This document shows, piece by piece, positions 45,312 through 51,908 of a stretch of DNA of 64,000 nucleotides. Source of the stretch: Candidatus Saccharimonadota bacterium (lineage in GTDB: Bacteria > Patescibacteriota > Saccharimonadia > Saccharimonadales > Saccharimonadaceae). The first letter of the stretch is position 1; each line of letters starts with the position of its first letter. The stretch covers positions 59,915 to 123,914 of the forward strand of contig CAJPQG010000002.1 in NCBI GenBank assembly GCA_905372785.1, in the 5' to 3' direction. The position numbers and the translations under genes are program-made. The notes beneath the pieces are model-generated. The model saw only the letters and a list, made by a program, of their open reading frames with translations, made no database searches and had not been told where the DNA came from.

Positions 45312-45398
45312 AGTTCTCCTTTGATCCCTTTATTTACAGGCTTCTTTTTGTATTATATAATTGCGATAGTATTATTGCAACAACAGGAAGGAACTCTA

Positions 45399-45728
45399 AT
45401 GACATCATCCCCCGACGTCATGCGGTCCTCATGTGCGCAAACAGGAGCAGCTTCGTCGTGTGCTACTTCATCCCCTAAAGAGGTGGCCCAGACTCAACAA
45501 TCAGTTGCTACATCTGCACAAGAGCACTCACATGTTACCCCACAGCAAGCTACGCGCACTACTGTAGAATCAACAGTAGCCGTCATCCCCAAGCGCCCAG
45601 ACGCCATGGGCCGGCTGGCTAGCACTGGCCTAGCGTTGTTACCCGGCTTACTCATCGGTGCTGCGTTAGTTATTTCAGGATTATTTATTATCATCAAGCG
45701 GCAGCACGGTGCGACACTGGGGCGATAG
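45399..45728 (+). CDS. Ser/Thr-rich protein with C-terminal membrane anchor
   Basis: 109 aa from ATG 45399 (SD AGGAAGGAA); the frame continues upstream to a TTG at 45303 but crosses the promoter region. A hydrophilic Ser/Thr/Gln-rich domain is followed by RLASTG, a hydrophobic helix (about 78-101) and a KRQ-type basic end. LASTG fits the LAxTG pattern of class E sortases, but the short form has no signal peptide, so it may simply be tail-anchored. It is divergent from tatA. Confidence 0.6.
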   Translation: MTSSPDVMRSSCAQTGAASSCATSSPKEVAQTQQSVATSAQEHSHVTPQQATRTTVESTVAVIPKRPDAMGRLASTGLALLPGLLIGAALVISGLFIIIKRQHGATLGR

Positions 45729-45736
45729 CTAATAAA

Positions 45737-45774
45737 ACAACCGATCTTACATATTACGTAGATCGGTTATTTTT
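45737..45774. terminator. bidirectional terminator (45399 gene and grpE)
   Basis: AACCGATCT / AGATCGGTT stem, with ATTTTTA on the plus side and a TTTTATT run on the minus side. Confidence 0.85.
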
Positions 45775-45778
45775 ACGT

Positions 45779-46288
45779 TTATTTACGTGTCACCTTTACC
45801 ATGGCGTCTCGGATTGGTAGCCCGTTAAGACGATATCCTGTCTGTAGCTCGGCTGCAATCACTTCAGTGTCACCTTCTGCATCCTCGTCCATTTGCACTG
45901 CTTGGTGCACCGAAGGGTCAAATGGCGTTCCTGCACTAGCAGCAATTTTTTCCAGCCCAAGCTCTTTGGTTATTTTATCGAGCTGCTTTGTTAGCCCAGT
46001 GATGCCTTTTACCCAGGTGTGTCCTGCAATGTCATCTGGCACATGTGTTATGGCGCGCTCAACAGTATCTAGCACCGGCAGTAGCGCCTTGGTAGCCTTT
46101 TGCTCACCAGCCTGACGAGCCGCAGTCTTCTCTAGTTCCACACGTTTGCGATAGTTCTCAAAATCTGCCCGCGTACGCTGCAAATCAGCCGTTAATTCTG
46201 CCACCTTGGCATGAAGCGTATCAACTTCTACCGATGGCGACGCGTTATCATCCGCTGGAGGGGTTACGGGGTTTTGTTTTTTACTCAT
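45779..46288 (-). CDS. grpE: nucleotide exchange factor GrpE
   Basis: 169 aa. Acidic N-terminus, coiled coil (VAELTADLQRTRADFENYRKRVELEK), and C-terminal beta domain with HQAVQMDEDAEGDTEVIAAELQTGYRLNGLPIRDAMVKV. It releases ADP from DnaK. Its start overlaps the hrcA stop by 4 nt, so hrcA-grpE is an operon under the upstream CIRCE. Confidence 0.96.
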   Translation of the reverse strand: MSKKQNPVTPPADDNASPSVEVDTLHAKVAELTADLQRTRADFENYRKRVELEKTAARQAGEQKATKALLPVLDTVERAITHVPDDIAGHTWVKGITGLTKQLDKITKELGLEKIAASAGTPFDPSVHQAVQMDEDAEGDTEVIAAELQTGYRLNGLPIRDAMVKVTRK

Positions 46289-47013
46289 GAACTATGCTCC
46301 TCTTTCAATACTTGTTCTAATAATTGGCCGGTGTGATGTACTAGCCGCATAACCTTTGCATAACTTTGGCGAGTTGGCCCTAGCACACCAATGTAACTAT
46401 GATTACTATACGGAGATCGGAACCGACTCACAATCAGGCTTGAACCACTCATGCTGCCAATCGGATTTTCCGACCCAATATAGACATTTAACGGCTCATT
46501 TAATGATGCTTCACGCAGCCAGGGCTCAATATTATCAAGCAGCCGCGCCACAGCTCGCACATGTTCACCCTGGTCAAATTCTGGATGTGAAAACAAATTA
46601 CCGATGCCATTCATATATAATTCATCACCAATTGTCGCGAGGCCAAGATTTTGCGTAAGCTCTACCAGGCTATCCACTGCAGCCCGAATGATACGATCGG
46701 CGCGATCGCCACGAGCATGCACTCGTGCCTCAATAGCCCGCACGCTACGCTCACTAATTCGCATCAAATCATGGTCTTTGCTCTGCGTAAGGTAATTAAC
46801 GTACATGCGGTAACCCTGGTCTGTTGGGATACGGCCGGCACTAGTGTGCGGCTGCGAAATAAGCCCTTCTTTCTCAAGCCAGGCCATTTCACTACGAATC
46901 GTAGCACTAGAAACGCCAAACAGCTTCGCCAGTGTGACGCTTCCCACTGGAGAGGCTACTTCAGCATATTGCTCTATAATAGCAAACAAAATCGCTCGTC
47001 GTCGCTCTGTCAT
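46285..47013 (-). CDS. hrcA: heat-shock repressor HrcA
   Basis: 243 aa from ATG 47013. N-terminal winged helix (MTERRRAILFAIIEQYAEVASPVGS ... SSATIRSEMAWLEKEGLI) and the GAF-like C-terminal domain (GSENPIGSMSGSSLIVSRF). At 243 aa it is much shorter than the usual about 340, so the dimerisation/inducer domain is trimmed. TACAAT (47020-47025) ends 6 nt before the ATG: leaderless. CIRCE lies directly upstream, so it is autoregulated. Confidence 0.94.
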   Translation of the reverse strand: MTERRRAILFAIIEQYAEVASPVGSVTLAKLFGVSSATIRSEMAWLEKEGLISQPHTSAGRIPTDQGYRMYVNYLTQSKDHDLMRISERSVRAIEARVHARGDRADRIIRAAVDSLVELTQNLGLATIGDELYMNGIGNLFSHPEFDQGEHVRAVARLLDNIEPWLREASLNEPLNVYIGSENPIGSMSGSSLIVSRFRSPYSNHSYIGVLGPTRQSYAKVMRLVHHTGQLLEQVLKEEHSS

Positions 47014-47033
47014 GGGGCAATTGTAGCACACTT

Positions 47034-47060
47034 TTAGCACTCATGCAATGTGAGTGCTAA
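47034..47060. promoter_or_regulatory. CIRCE operator (hrcA-grpE)
   Basis: Consensus TTAGCACTC-N9-GAGTGCTAA, placed over the -35 region of the hrcA promoter. Confidence 0.95.
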
Positions 47061-47082
47061 CGCCTATGTTCCGCTAGCTCCC

Positions 47083-47799
47083 CTACCCTCGGTGGCGCTG
47101 AATCTCTACCAAAATATCACGCGCAGCTAGTCGTGCCTCGTCGTCCTTACGGGTAAAGAGGTCTGGCTTTGTCGCAATTTTACCAACGACATGTGTGGCC
47201 AATTCTAGGTCATCATTAACCACAAAGTGGTAATACGGCACCATCAAGGCGCGTTCCAGTTCGGTAATCGCGCTGGCCCGTCGCTTTGGCCATTCTGCCA
47301 AAAAATCTTCCTCGCTAGCGTATCGCTGCTTTAGCCGCTGCTGCCACGTTACAAAGTCTGGCGGCAGCAGAAAAATCGCAACGGTGTGCGGAGCAATTTC
47401 CTTATACTCTGCTACTCCTTGCACATCAATGTCCGTGATAGCCACTTTGCCCAGCTGCTGAGCCTTGGTAAGCTCTGCCACACTAGTGCCATACACCGTA
47501 CCATGGACATATTTGGCCTCAATAAATGCCTGTTGGTGCAGCATGTCTGTCACCTGACTATCGGTAACAAAGTGATAATCCACCCCATCCACCTCTGGCT
47601 GGCCATTATTCACCCGAGGCGCGCGAGTAGTGTGTGATACGATATCATAAAATCCACCCTGAGCAAGTAATCGTTTTTTAATAGTATCCTTACCAGCACC
47701 AGAAATGCCCACTAATAGCACAATCTGCGCCTCTTGCACTAATGTGGTCGTCGCTTGGCTTGGCGAATACGTATCAATCAATGTTCGTAGCTGGTTCAT
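47083..47799 (-). CDS. gmk: guanylate kinase
   Basis: 238 aa. GMP to GDP phosphorylation. P-loop VGISGAGKDT, GMP-binding SHTTRAPR and GVDYHFVT, IDVQGVAEYKE. A 25-aa N-terminal extension precedes the kinase core. SD AGGAGA. It starts 13 bp after the lepA C-half stop and is probably co-transcribed with it. Confidence 0.95.
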   Translation of the reverse strand: MNQLRTLIDTYSPSQATTTLVQEAQIVLLVGISGAGKDTIKKRLLAQGGFYDIVSHTTRAPRVNNGQPEVDGVDYHFVTDSQVTDMLHQQAFIEAKYVHGTVYGTSVAELTKAQQLGKVAITDIDVQGVAEYKEIAPHTVAIFLLPPDFVTWQQRLKQRYASEEDFLAEWPKRRASAITELERALMVPYYHFVVNDDLELATHVVGKIATKPDLFTRKDDEARLAARDILVEIQRHRG

Positions 47800-47811
47800 C
47801 TGTCTCCTGTC

Positions 47812-48771
47812 TTAATCCCGTTTTAACATCACCGTAAACGCTTCACTCGGGATATCCACCTTACCAAAACGTTTCATGCGCTGCTTGCCCTTGGCTTGTT
47901 TGGCTAGTAACTTCTTGCGGCGCGATACGTCGCCACCGTACAACTTGGCCGTTACATCTTTGCGGTAGGCACTAATGTCCTCACGAGCAATAAACTTACC
48001 ACCGATTGCAGCTTGCAGGCTCACCTGGAAATTCTGGCGTGGCACCACTTCTTTCAGCTTCTTGACCACATCGCGCCCCAAAGACTGCGCCTCGCTGCGA
48101 TGACACATGATACTCAGCGCATCAACCATTTCCCCGGCCACATAAAAATCCACCCGCACTAAATCTTCCGGCTGATAGCCCTTTAGCTCATAATTAAACG
48201 AGCCATAACCACTGGTAACGCTCTTTAGCTGGTCGTAAAAGTCAGTCAATAAATTGGCAAGCGGCGCTGTAAACGATATCAAAGCGCGCTCGTCGATATA
48301 GCTAATATTATTCTGTAGCCCGCGCTTAGCAACGATCAACTGAATAACCGCCCCAATATATTCTTGCGGCACCACAATCTCACCATTGATCCACGGCTCC
48401 CGAATTTGGGTAATTTTTGTAACAGGCGGCAAGTCTGCAGCAGATTTAATGTCCTGCTCACTGCCGTCCGTCATGGTTACTTTATAGTCGGTGCTTGGGT
48501 TCGTCACCACAAGATCAAGATTATACTCACGCTCCAGCCGCTCTCGGATAATATCCATGTGCAGTAGGCCCAAAAAGCCAATTCGCACACCAAAACCAAG
48601 CACTGGTGAATTCTCTGGCTCAAACTGTAAAGCGCTATCGCTTAAACTAAGCTTTTCAATCGCGTCTTTCAGGTCTTGATAGTCTTCGTTGCTGACCGGA
48701 AAAAACCCAGCGTATACAAATGGCTGAATCTCTTTATACCCTGGCAGCGGCTCAAGTGGTAATTGTGACAT
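47812..48771 (-). CDS. lepA: elongation factor 4 (LepA), C-terminal half: domains III-V and CTD
   Basis: 319 aa. It begins MSQLPLEPLPGYKEIQPFVYAG, which corresponds exactly to the start of LepA domain III (E. coli LPGFKKVKPQVYAG), and continues to the normal LepA C-terminus (KRMKRFGKVDIPSEAFTVMLK). The GTPase half is a separate gene 2.2 kb away on the same strand (50988-51908). It has its own ATG and a TATAGT box (48780-48785) 8 nt upstream, so it looks independently expressed. No residues seem missing between the halves. Probably assembles with the N-half into a two-chain EF4 (inference). Confidence 0.93.
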   Translation of the reverse strand: MSQLPLEPLPGYKEIQPFVYAGFFPVSNEDYQDLKDAIEKLSLSDSALQFEPENSPVLGFGVRIGFLGLLHMDIIRERLEREYNLDLVVTNPSTDYKVTMTDGSEQDIKSAADLPPVTKITQIREPWINGEIVVPQEYIGAVIQLIVAKRGLQNNISYIDERALISFTAPLANLLTDFYDQLKSVTSGYGSFNYELKGYQPEDLVRVDFYVAGEMVDALSIMCHRSEAQSLGRDVVKKLKEVVPRQNFQVSLQAAIGGKFIAREDISAYRKDVTAKLYGGDVSRRKKLLAKQAKGKQRMKRFGKVDIPSEAFTVMLKRD

Positions 48772-48933
48772 ATAGCTATACTATAGCGTGTTTTTGTGGG
48801 GGTGTACAGGCCGTGGGGTGGCAATCATTTGCGTAGCGCTCTATACTAACAAGCAGGTGTCCAGAACTTCTGACGTAACCAAAGACCGAACATACCTACC
48901 CTATCCATTTACTAGTTTATTTATGTTTGCACA

Positions 48934-49284
48934 ATGAACTCAGATACACTAACACCACTATTCAATCAGCGTGACAAGCTTGTACTGGCACGTGAGATTA
49001 TAGATTTATACTACGATGATCGATCTAACACACAAACCGTGGAGTCACTCAGTCGCATCTGCTTTACCCTTGCTCGACTATTTGAAACTACAAATGATAT
49101 ACGCACCATATGGGATGACTTATTCGATTTTTTTGACGAAAAATATATGGTCCTTGCAAGCGGTCAGCAGTGGGATGAGACGCGAGAAGCTCAAATCGAT
49201 ACGTTATTTGAACGATTGCAGCGTGATATATCACATCAGCAGCGCCGCATCTCTCAGTGCCGCGCCAACGCCACTACACCCTAA
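48934..49284 (+). CDS. orphan protein inside the lepA gap
   Basis: 116 aa, soluble, mostly helical, acidic in the middle (IWDDLFDFFDEKY). No recognised family. It runs opposite to lepA. TATACT at 48842-48847 could be its promoter, giving a leader of about 80 nt; no convincing SD precedes the ATG. The following 217 bp holds the promoter and structured leader of the next gene. Confidence 0.55.
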   Translation: MNSDTLTPLFNQRDKLVLAREIIDLYYDDRSNTQTVESLSRICFTLARLFETTNDIRTIWDDLFDFFDEKYMVLASGQQWDETREAQIDTLFERLQRDISHQQRRISQCRANATTP

Positions 49285-49320
49285 CTCTGCTAGTGGCAAT
49301 GTATTTTATACATCAACCTT

Positions 49321-49349
49321 TTGTGGTTTTAGGTAGTTTCTTGTATAAT
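49321..49349 (+). promoter_or_regulatory. promoter of the 347-aa orphan gene
   Basis: TTGTGG (49321-49326), 17-nt spacer, TATAAT (49344-49349). Predicted start near 49356, giving a leader of about 145 nt. Confidence 0.65.
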
Positions 49350-49361
49350 TAAGTTACTAGC

Positions 49362-49480
49362 TCACAAAATGCGTGGCGCACAGTTTTTGTCGCAGGCCTG
49401 CATCCCGTGGGCTTGGCTGCGTGTACTTTGAGAATATGGTTTTCTTAGTTAGAGAGAAAGCGTATTTTTCCATTTTGTGA
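49362..49480 (+). promoter_or_regulatory. structured 5' leader closed by a 10-bp long-range stem
   Basis: TCACAAAATG (49362-49371) is the perfect reverse complement of CATTTTGTGA (49471-49480). The stem encloses about 100 nt with further pairing potential (CGCAG 49391-49395 with CTGCG 49417-49421). The SD (AAAGG, 49491-49495) lies just outside it. The architecture is like a riboswitch or attenuator; no known class recognised. Confidence 0.5.
49369..49431 (+). CDS. possible 20-codon leader peptide
   Basis: ATG 49369 to TGA 49431 encodes a 20-residue peptide with two Trp codons (WAW) near its end. The ATG is the end of the left arm of the long-range stem, about 13 nt from the predicted transcript start. 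Translation would disrupt the stem. Coding status is unproven. Confidence 0.3.
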   Translation: MRGAQFLSQACIPWAWLRVL

Positions 49481-49501
49481 CGAGAGATAGAAAGGTTGTG
49501 A

Positions 49502-50545
49502 GTGATCACAATGGGTAAGCGTAAAGAAGAAGTTTCTATTACGAACTTTGATGTACTAGATAACATCAACAAACACCGTGATAGCAGCATCCCTCTTTTC
49601 TTAACGGCGTTTCGAGATAATAGGTCTCGCATGGGGACCATCGTGAATACGTCAGCACTCTACAGTGAGAAAGCCAAACTATGGTTTGTTCATCAGCAGT
49701 TTACTGAAGTATACCTGAAGTTTATCGAAGCGCATCGTCGCTACTGCAATAGCCCGTCAGACAATACAGATCCGGTTTTGAAAAAGTTTCTGTCGAAACT
49801 TAAGGAGCTTGCCGATCTGGAGTTCAACCAGCAGGTATGGCGATATGCTTGTTTCGATACTATATACAAGCAAACGCTCTATCTGCTGAATGGTCTCATC
49901 GGCGATAACAGCCGTCGAACACTTACTCCTGAAGAGATGGAAAACTACATCATGACAGCCAAGGATATCTTGGCATCCGTCTCTAAACCGTTTTCAGAAG
50001 ACGATATCCAAAAGGCTCTACAGCCAGTCGGCATCTATGGTGACACCACTATCAATGTCATTGATGTCTGTCATGACCGAGATATTTGCTGCAAGTTCAT
50101 CCTGGACAATAATCCTCCAAAAGACTGGAAGGAGCAATACCAGGATAACAAGGTAGTACAGGTTATTGGTGAAGCCTATGAACGTGGCCGTCCGACTAGC
50201 GAGTATATTGCCTGCGCACGAGCAGCACGGGAGCTTATGCTGTGGATCCATGGTGTCGGATGCGAATACACCGTGTTCACTCCTCCCGCAGATATTCAGT
50301 ATATCGACCCTCACGAAATCGGTGACTACGAATTAAGTGTCTCAATGGAACTGGCGGATGGCGAACACGAAGTTTACTTCACGTTTAACGACATAGGATA
50401 CCCGCGCAACAGCGAGGGTGAGTACACTATCGTTGCAGCAGCGCTTAACGTTCTATTAGCACTAGACAAGGGGTTCTACCAGAAGACACTCGAAAAGGGC
50501 CATTACCCTGGGTGCAACCCTCTTGAACTCATCTGTAACCAATAA
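49502..50545 (+). CDS. orphan 347-aa protein inside the lepA gap
   Basis: 347 aa, soluble, mixed alpha/beta, no TM or signal. A basic start (MITMGKRKEE) is followed by a helical half, then a Cys-containing middle (DVCHDRDICCKFILDN) and a C-terminal beta region. No family recognised. GTG 49502 follows AAAGG by 6 nt; ATG 49511 is an alternative. It has a long structured leader with a possible leader peptide and its own strong terminator, so it is a self-contained transcription unit opposite to lepA. Confidence 0.7.
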   Translation: MITMGKRKEEVSITNFDVLDNINKHRDSSIPLFLTAFRDNRSRMGTIVNTSALYSEKAKLWFVHQQFTEVYLKFIEAHRRYCNSPSDNTDPVLKKFLSKLKELADLEFNQQVWRYACFDTIYKQTLYLLNGLIGDNSRRTLTPEEMENYIMTAKDILASVSKPFSEDDIQKALQPVGIYGDTTINVIDVCHDRDICCKFILDNNPPKDWKEQYQDNKVVQVIGEAYERGRPTSEYIACARAARELMLWIHGVGCEYTVFTPPADIQYIDPHEIGDYELSVSMELADGEHEVYFTFNDIGYPRNSEGEYTIVAAALNVLLALDKGFYQKTLEKGHYPGCNPLELICNQ

Positions 50546-50557
50546 CCATTAGTAACA

Positions 50558-50602
50558 CAGCCACCCCCCATTCACATTCATCTATGTGGATGGGGGCTTT
50601 TT
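50558..50602 (+). terminator. terminator of the 347-aa orphan gene
   Basis: CCCCCATTCACAT / ATGTGGATGGGGG stem followed by CTTTTT. Confidence 0.88.
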
Positions 50603-50668
50603 ACTTTTGTTATCAATCAGGCTGGCATGATATACTCTGCAGCAAGATCTAGAAACATAACACCACAG

Positions 50669-50700
50669 AAAAAGCACCTCATACGGAGGTGCTTTTATTT
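50669..50700. terminator. bidirectional terminator ending the lepA N-half unit
   Basis: AAAAGCACCTC-ATACG-GAGGTGCTTTT with T-runs on both strands. It lies between the 89-aa gene (minus) and the insert genes, so lepA-N transcription should stop here, about 1.9 kb before lepA-C. Confidence 0.88.
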
Positions 50701-50714
50701 TGCTGGCTCACCAG

Positions 50715-50984
50715 CTAGTTGACTGGCTTGTAGGTGGCGTGAAAAATATCCCGTTTAATGGTCCACACTTCGTTGCTGTTGCCGATAATCATATAATCCC
50801 CTTCTTCGAATTCGAAGCGACGGCCTTCCAAGGTGTCAATCGTTTTATTATCAAAATCAAGACGCTCTTCATGCTCAAACAAATGCTTATTTTCTGGGAT
50901 TAGCTCGATTGCATATGCCGGAATTGGCAACTTTACATACTGCGGAACACCAAGTTCTTTACAAATTTCTTTCGTGAGCTTCAT
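50715..50984 (-). CDS. 89-aa PGDYG-like protein coupled to lepA-N
   Basis: 89 aa. The C-terminal half GDYMIIGNSNEVWTIKRDIF followed by HATYKPV resembles small proteins, common in phages and some bacteria, with a 'GDYI-x-G-x-x-GE-x-W ... F-x-x-TY-x-PV' ending (PGDYG-like). Its ATG is 3 nt after the lepA-N stop and its SD (GAAAGGA) is built from the last LepA codons, so translation is coupled. This suggests co-production with the LepA GTPase half; function unknown. Confidence 0.72.
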   Translation of the reverse strand: MKLTKEICKELGVPQYVKLPIPAYAIELIPENKHLFEHEERLDFDNKTIDTLEGRRFEFEEGDYMIIGNSNEVWTIKRDIFHATYKPVN

Positions 50985-50987
50985 GCG

Positions 50988-51908
50988 CTATCCTTTCTTT
51001 ATATTCTCTGTTAACGTGACGGTATCCCCCACGCGGGCATCGCGCGTCGTGCGGAGGTTGGTGACAATATAGCCAATTTCCCCAGTCTCTAGCGCAGGAT
51101 CGGGCTGCATACCGGGGCTTAAGTGGCCCACCTCGAGCGCCAGGCCGTGCGCCCCAGTAGCCATCATCGTAATATCGGCCCCTTTTGGAATATTGCCATC
51201 CACAACTCGCACGTACAGGATGACGCCGCGGTAATCATCATAATAACTATCAAAAATCAAAGCTCGCGTCGGGACTATAGCAACTCTGCCATCTAGCTGA
51301 GCGGCCTGCTCTGCTAGTGGTGAAACTGGCGCCGGAATACGCTCCACAATAGCCTGAAGCACCTGCGGTACATTATGGCCAGTTTTAGCTGAAATATGAA
51401 TAATCTCATCTTCGCTGCACCCCAGCAGATTCATCACCTGCAGGCTAACGCGTGGCACATCTGCCGCTGGTAAATCCACCTTGTTAAGCACTGGAATAAT
51501 TACTAAATCCTGCTCCATGGCAAGATATACATTAGCGAGCGTTTGCGCCTGGATACCCTGGCTGGCGTCCACCACAAGCACCGCACCCTCACAGGCCTGC
51601 AGGCTGCGCGATACTTCATAGCTAAAGTCCACGTGCCCTGGTGTATCAATGAGGTTAAGATCGTACATCCCCACCTCGGCCAGGCTGGCAGCAGTAGGTT
51701 CAGGCACGTAATTATACTGCATCCGCACCGGCGCAAGCTTAATTGTAATACCCTTTTCACGCTCTAACTCCATACTGTCTAGCAGCTGCTGCTTCATATC
51801 ACGCGTGGTAACTGTTCCGGTTAGCTCCATCATGCGGTCAGCCAAGGTGCTTTTACCGTGGTCGATATGGGCAATAATACAGAAATTACGAATGTGGTTT
51901 TTCATCAT
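50988..51908 (-). CDS. lepA: elongation factor 4 (LepA), N-terminal half: GTPase and domain II
   Basis: 306 aa. GTPase motifs: IAHIDHGKST (12-21), DTPGHVDF, NKVDLPAADV; domain II ends with RVGDTVTL, then a short tail ENIKKG and a stop. Intact LepA (about 600 aa) would continue into domain III, which is encoded separately at 47812-48771. The start ATG directly follows the murJ stop, and a TATAAT (51918-51923) inside the end of murJ gives a near-leaderless promoter. Confidence 0.93.
   Translation of the reverse strand: MMKNHIRNFCIIAHIDHGKSTLADRMMELTGTVTTRDMKQQLLDSMELEREKGITIKLAPVRMQYNYVPEPTAASLAEVGMYDLNLIDTPGHVDFSYEVSRSLQACEGAVLVVDASQGIQAQTLANVYLAMEQDLVIIPVLNKVDLPAADVPRVSLQVMNLLGCSEDEIIHISAKTGHNVPQVLQAIVERIPAPVSPLAEQAAQLDGRVAIVPTRALIFDSYYDDYRGVILYVRVVDGNIPKGADITMMATGAHGLALEVGHLSPGMQPDPALETGEIGYIVTNLRTTRDARVGDTVTLTENIKKG

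Noticed and set aside
45303..45398. N-terminal extension of the 45399 gene giving a signal-peptide-like start
   Set aside because: It would need a TTG start antisense to the tatA start and would translate through the -10 region; the ATG at 45399 has a strong SD.
49357..49641. 94-codon minus-strand frame over the orphan-gene leader
   Set aside because: Antisense to the promoter, structured leader and start of the 347-aa gene; no SD or promoter of its own.
47812..51908. Simple frameshift or intein as explanation for split lepA
   Set aside because: The halves are 2.2 kb apart with terminators, separate starts and opposite-strand genes between; no intein splice motifs are seen at the ends.
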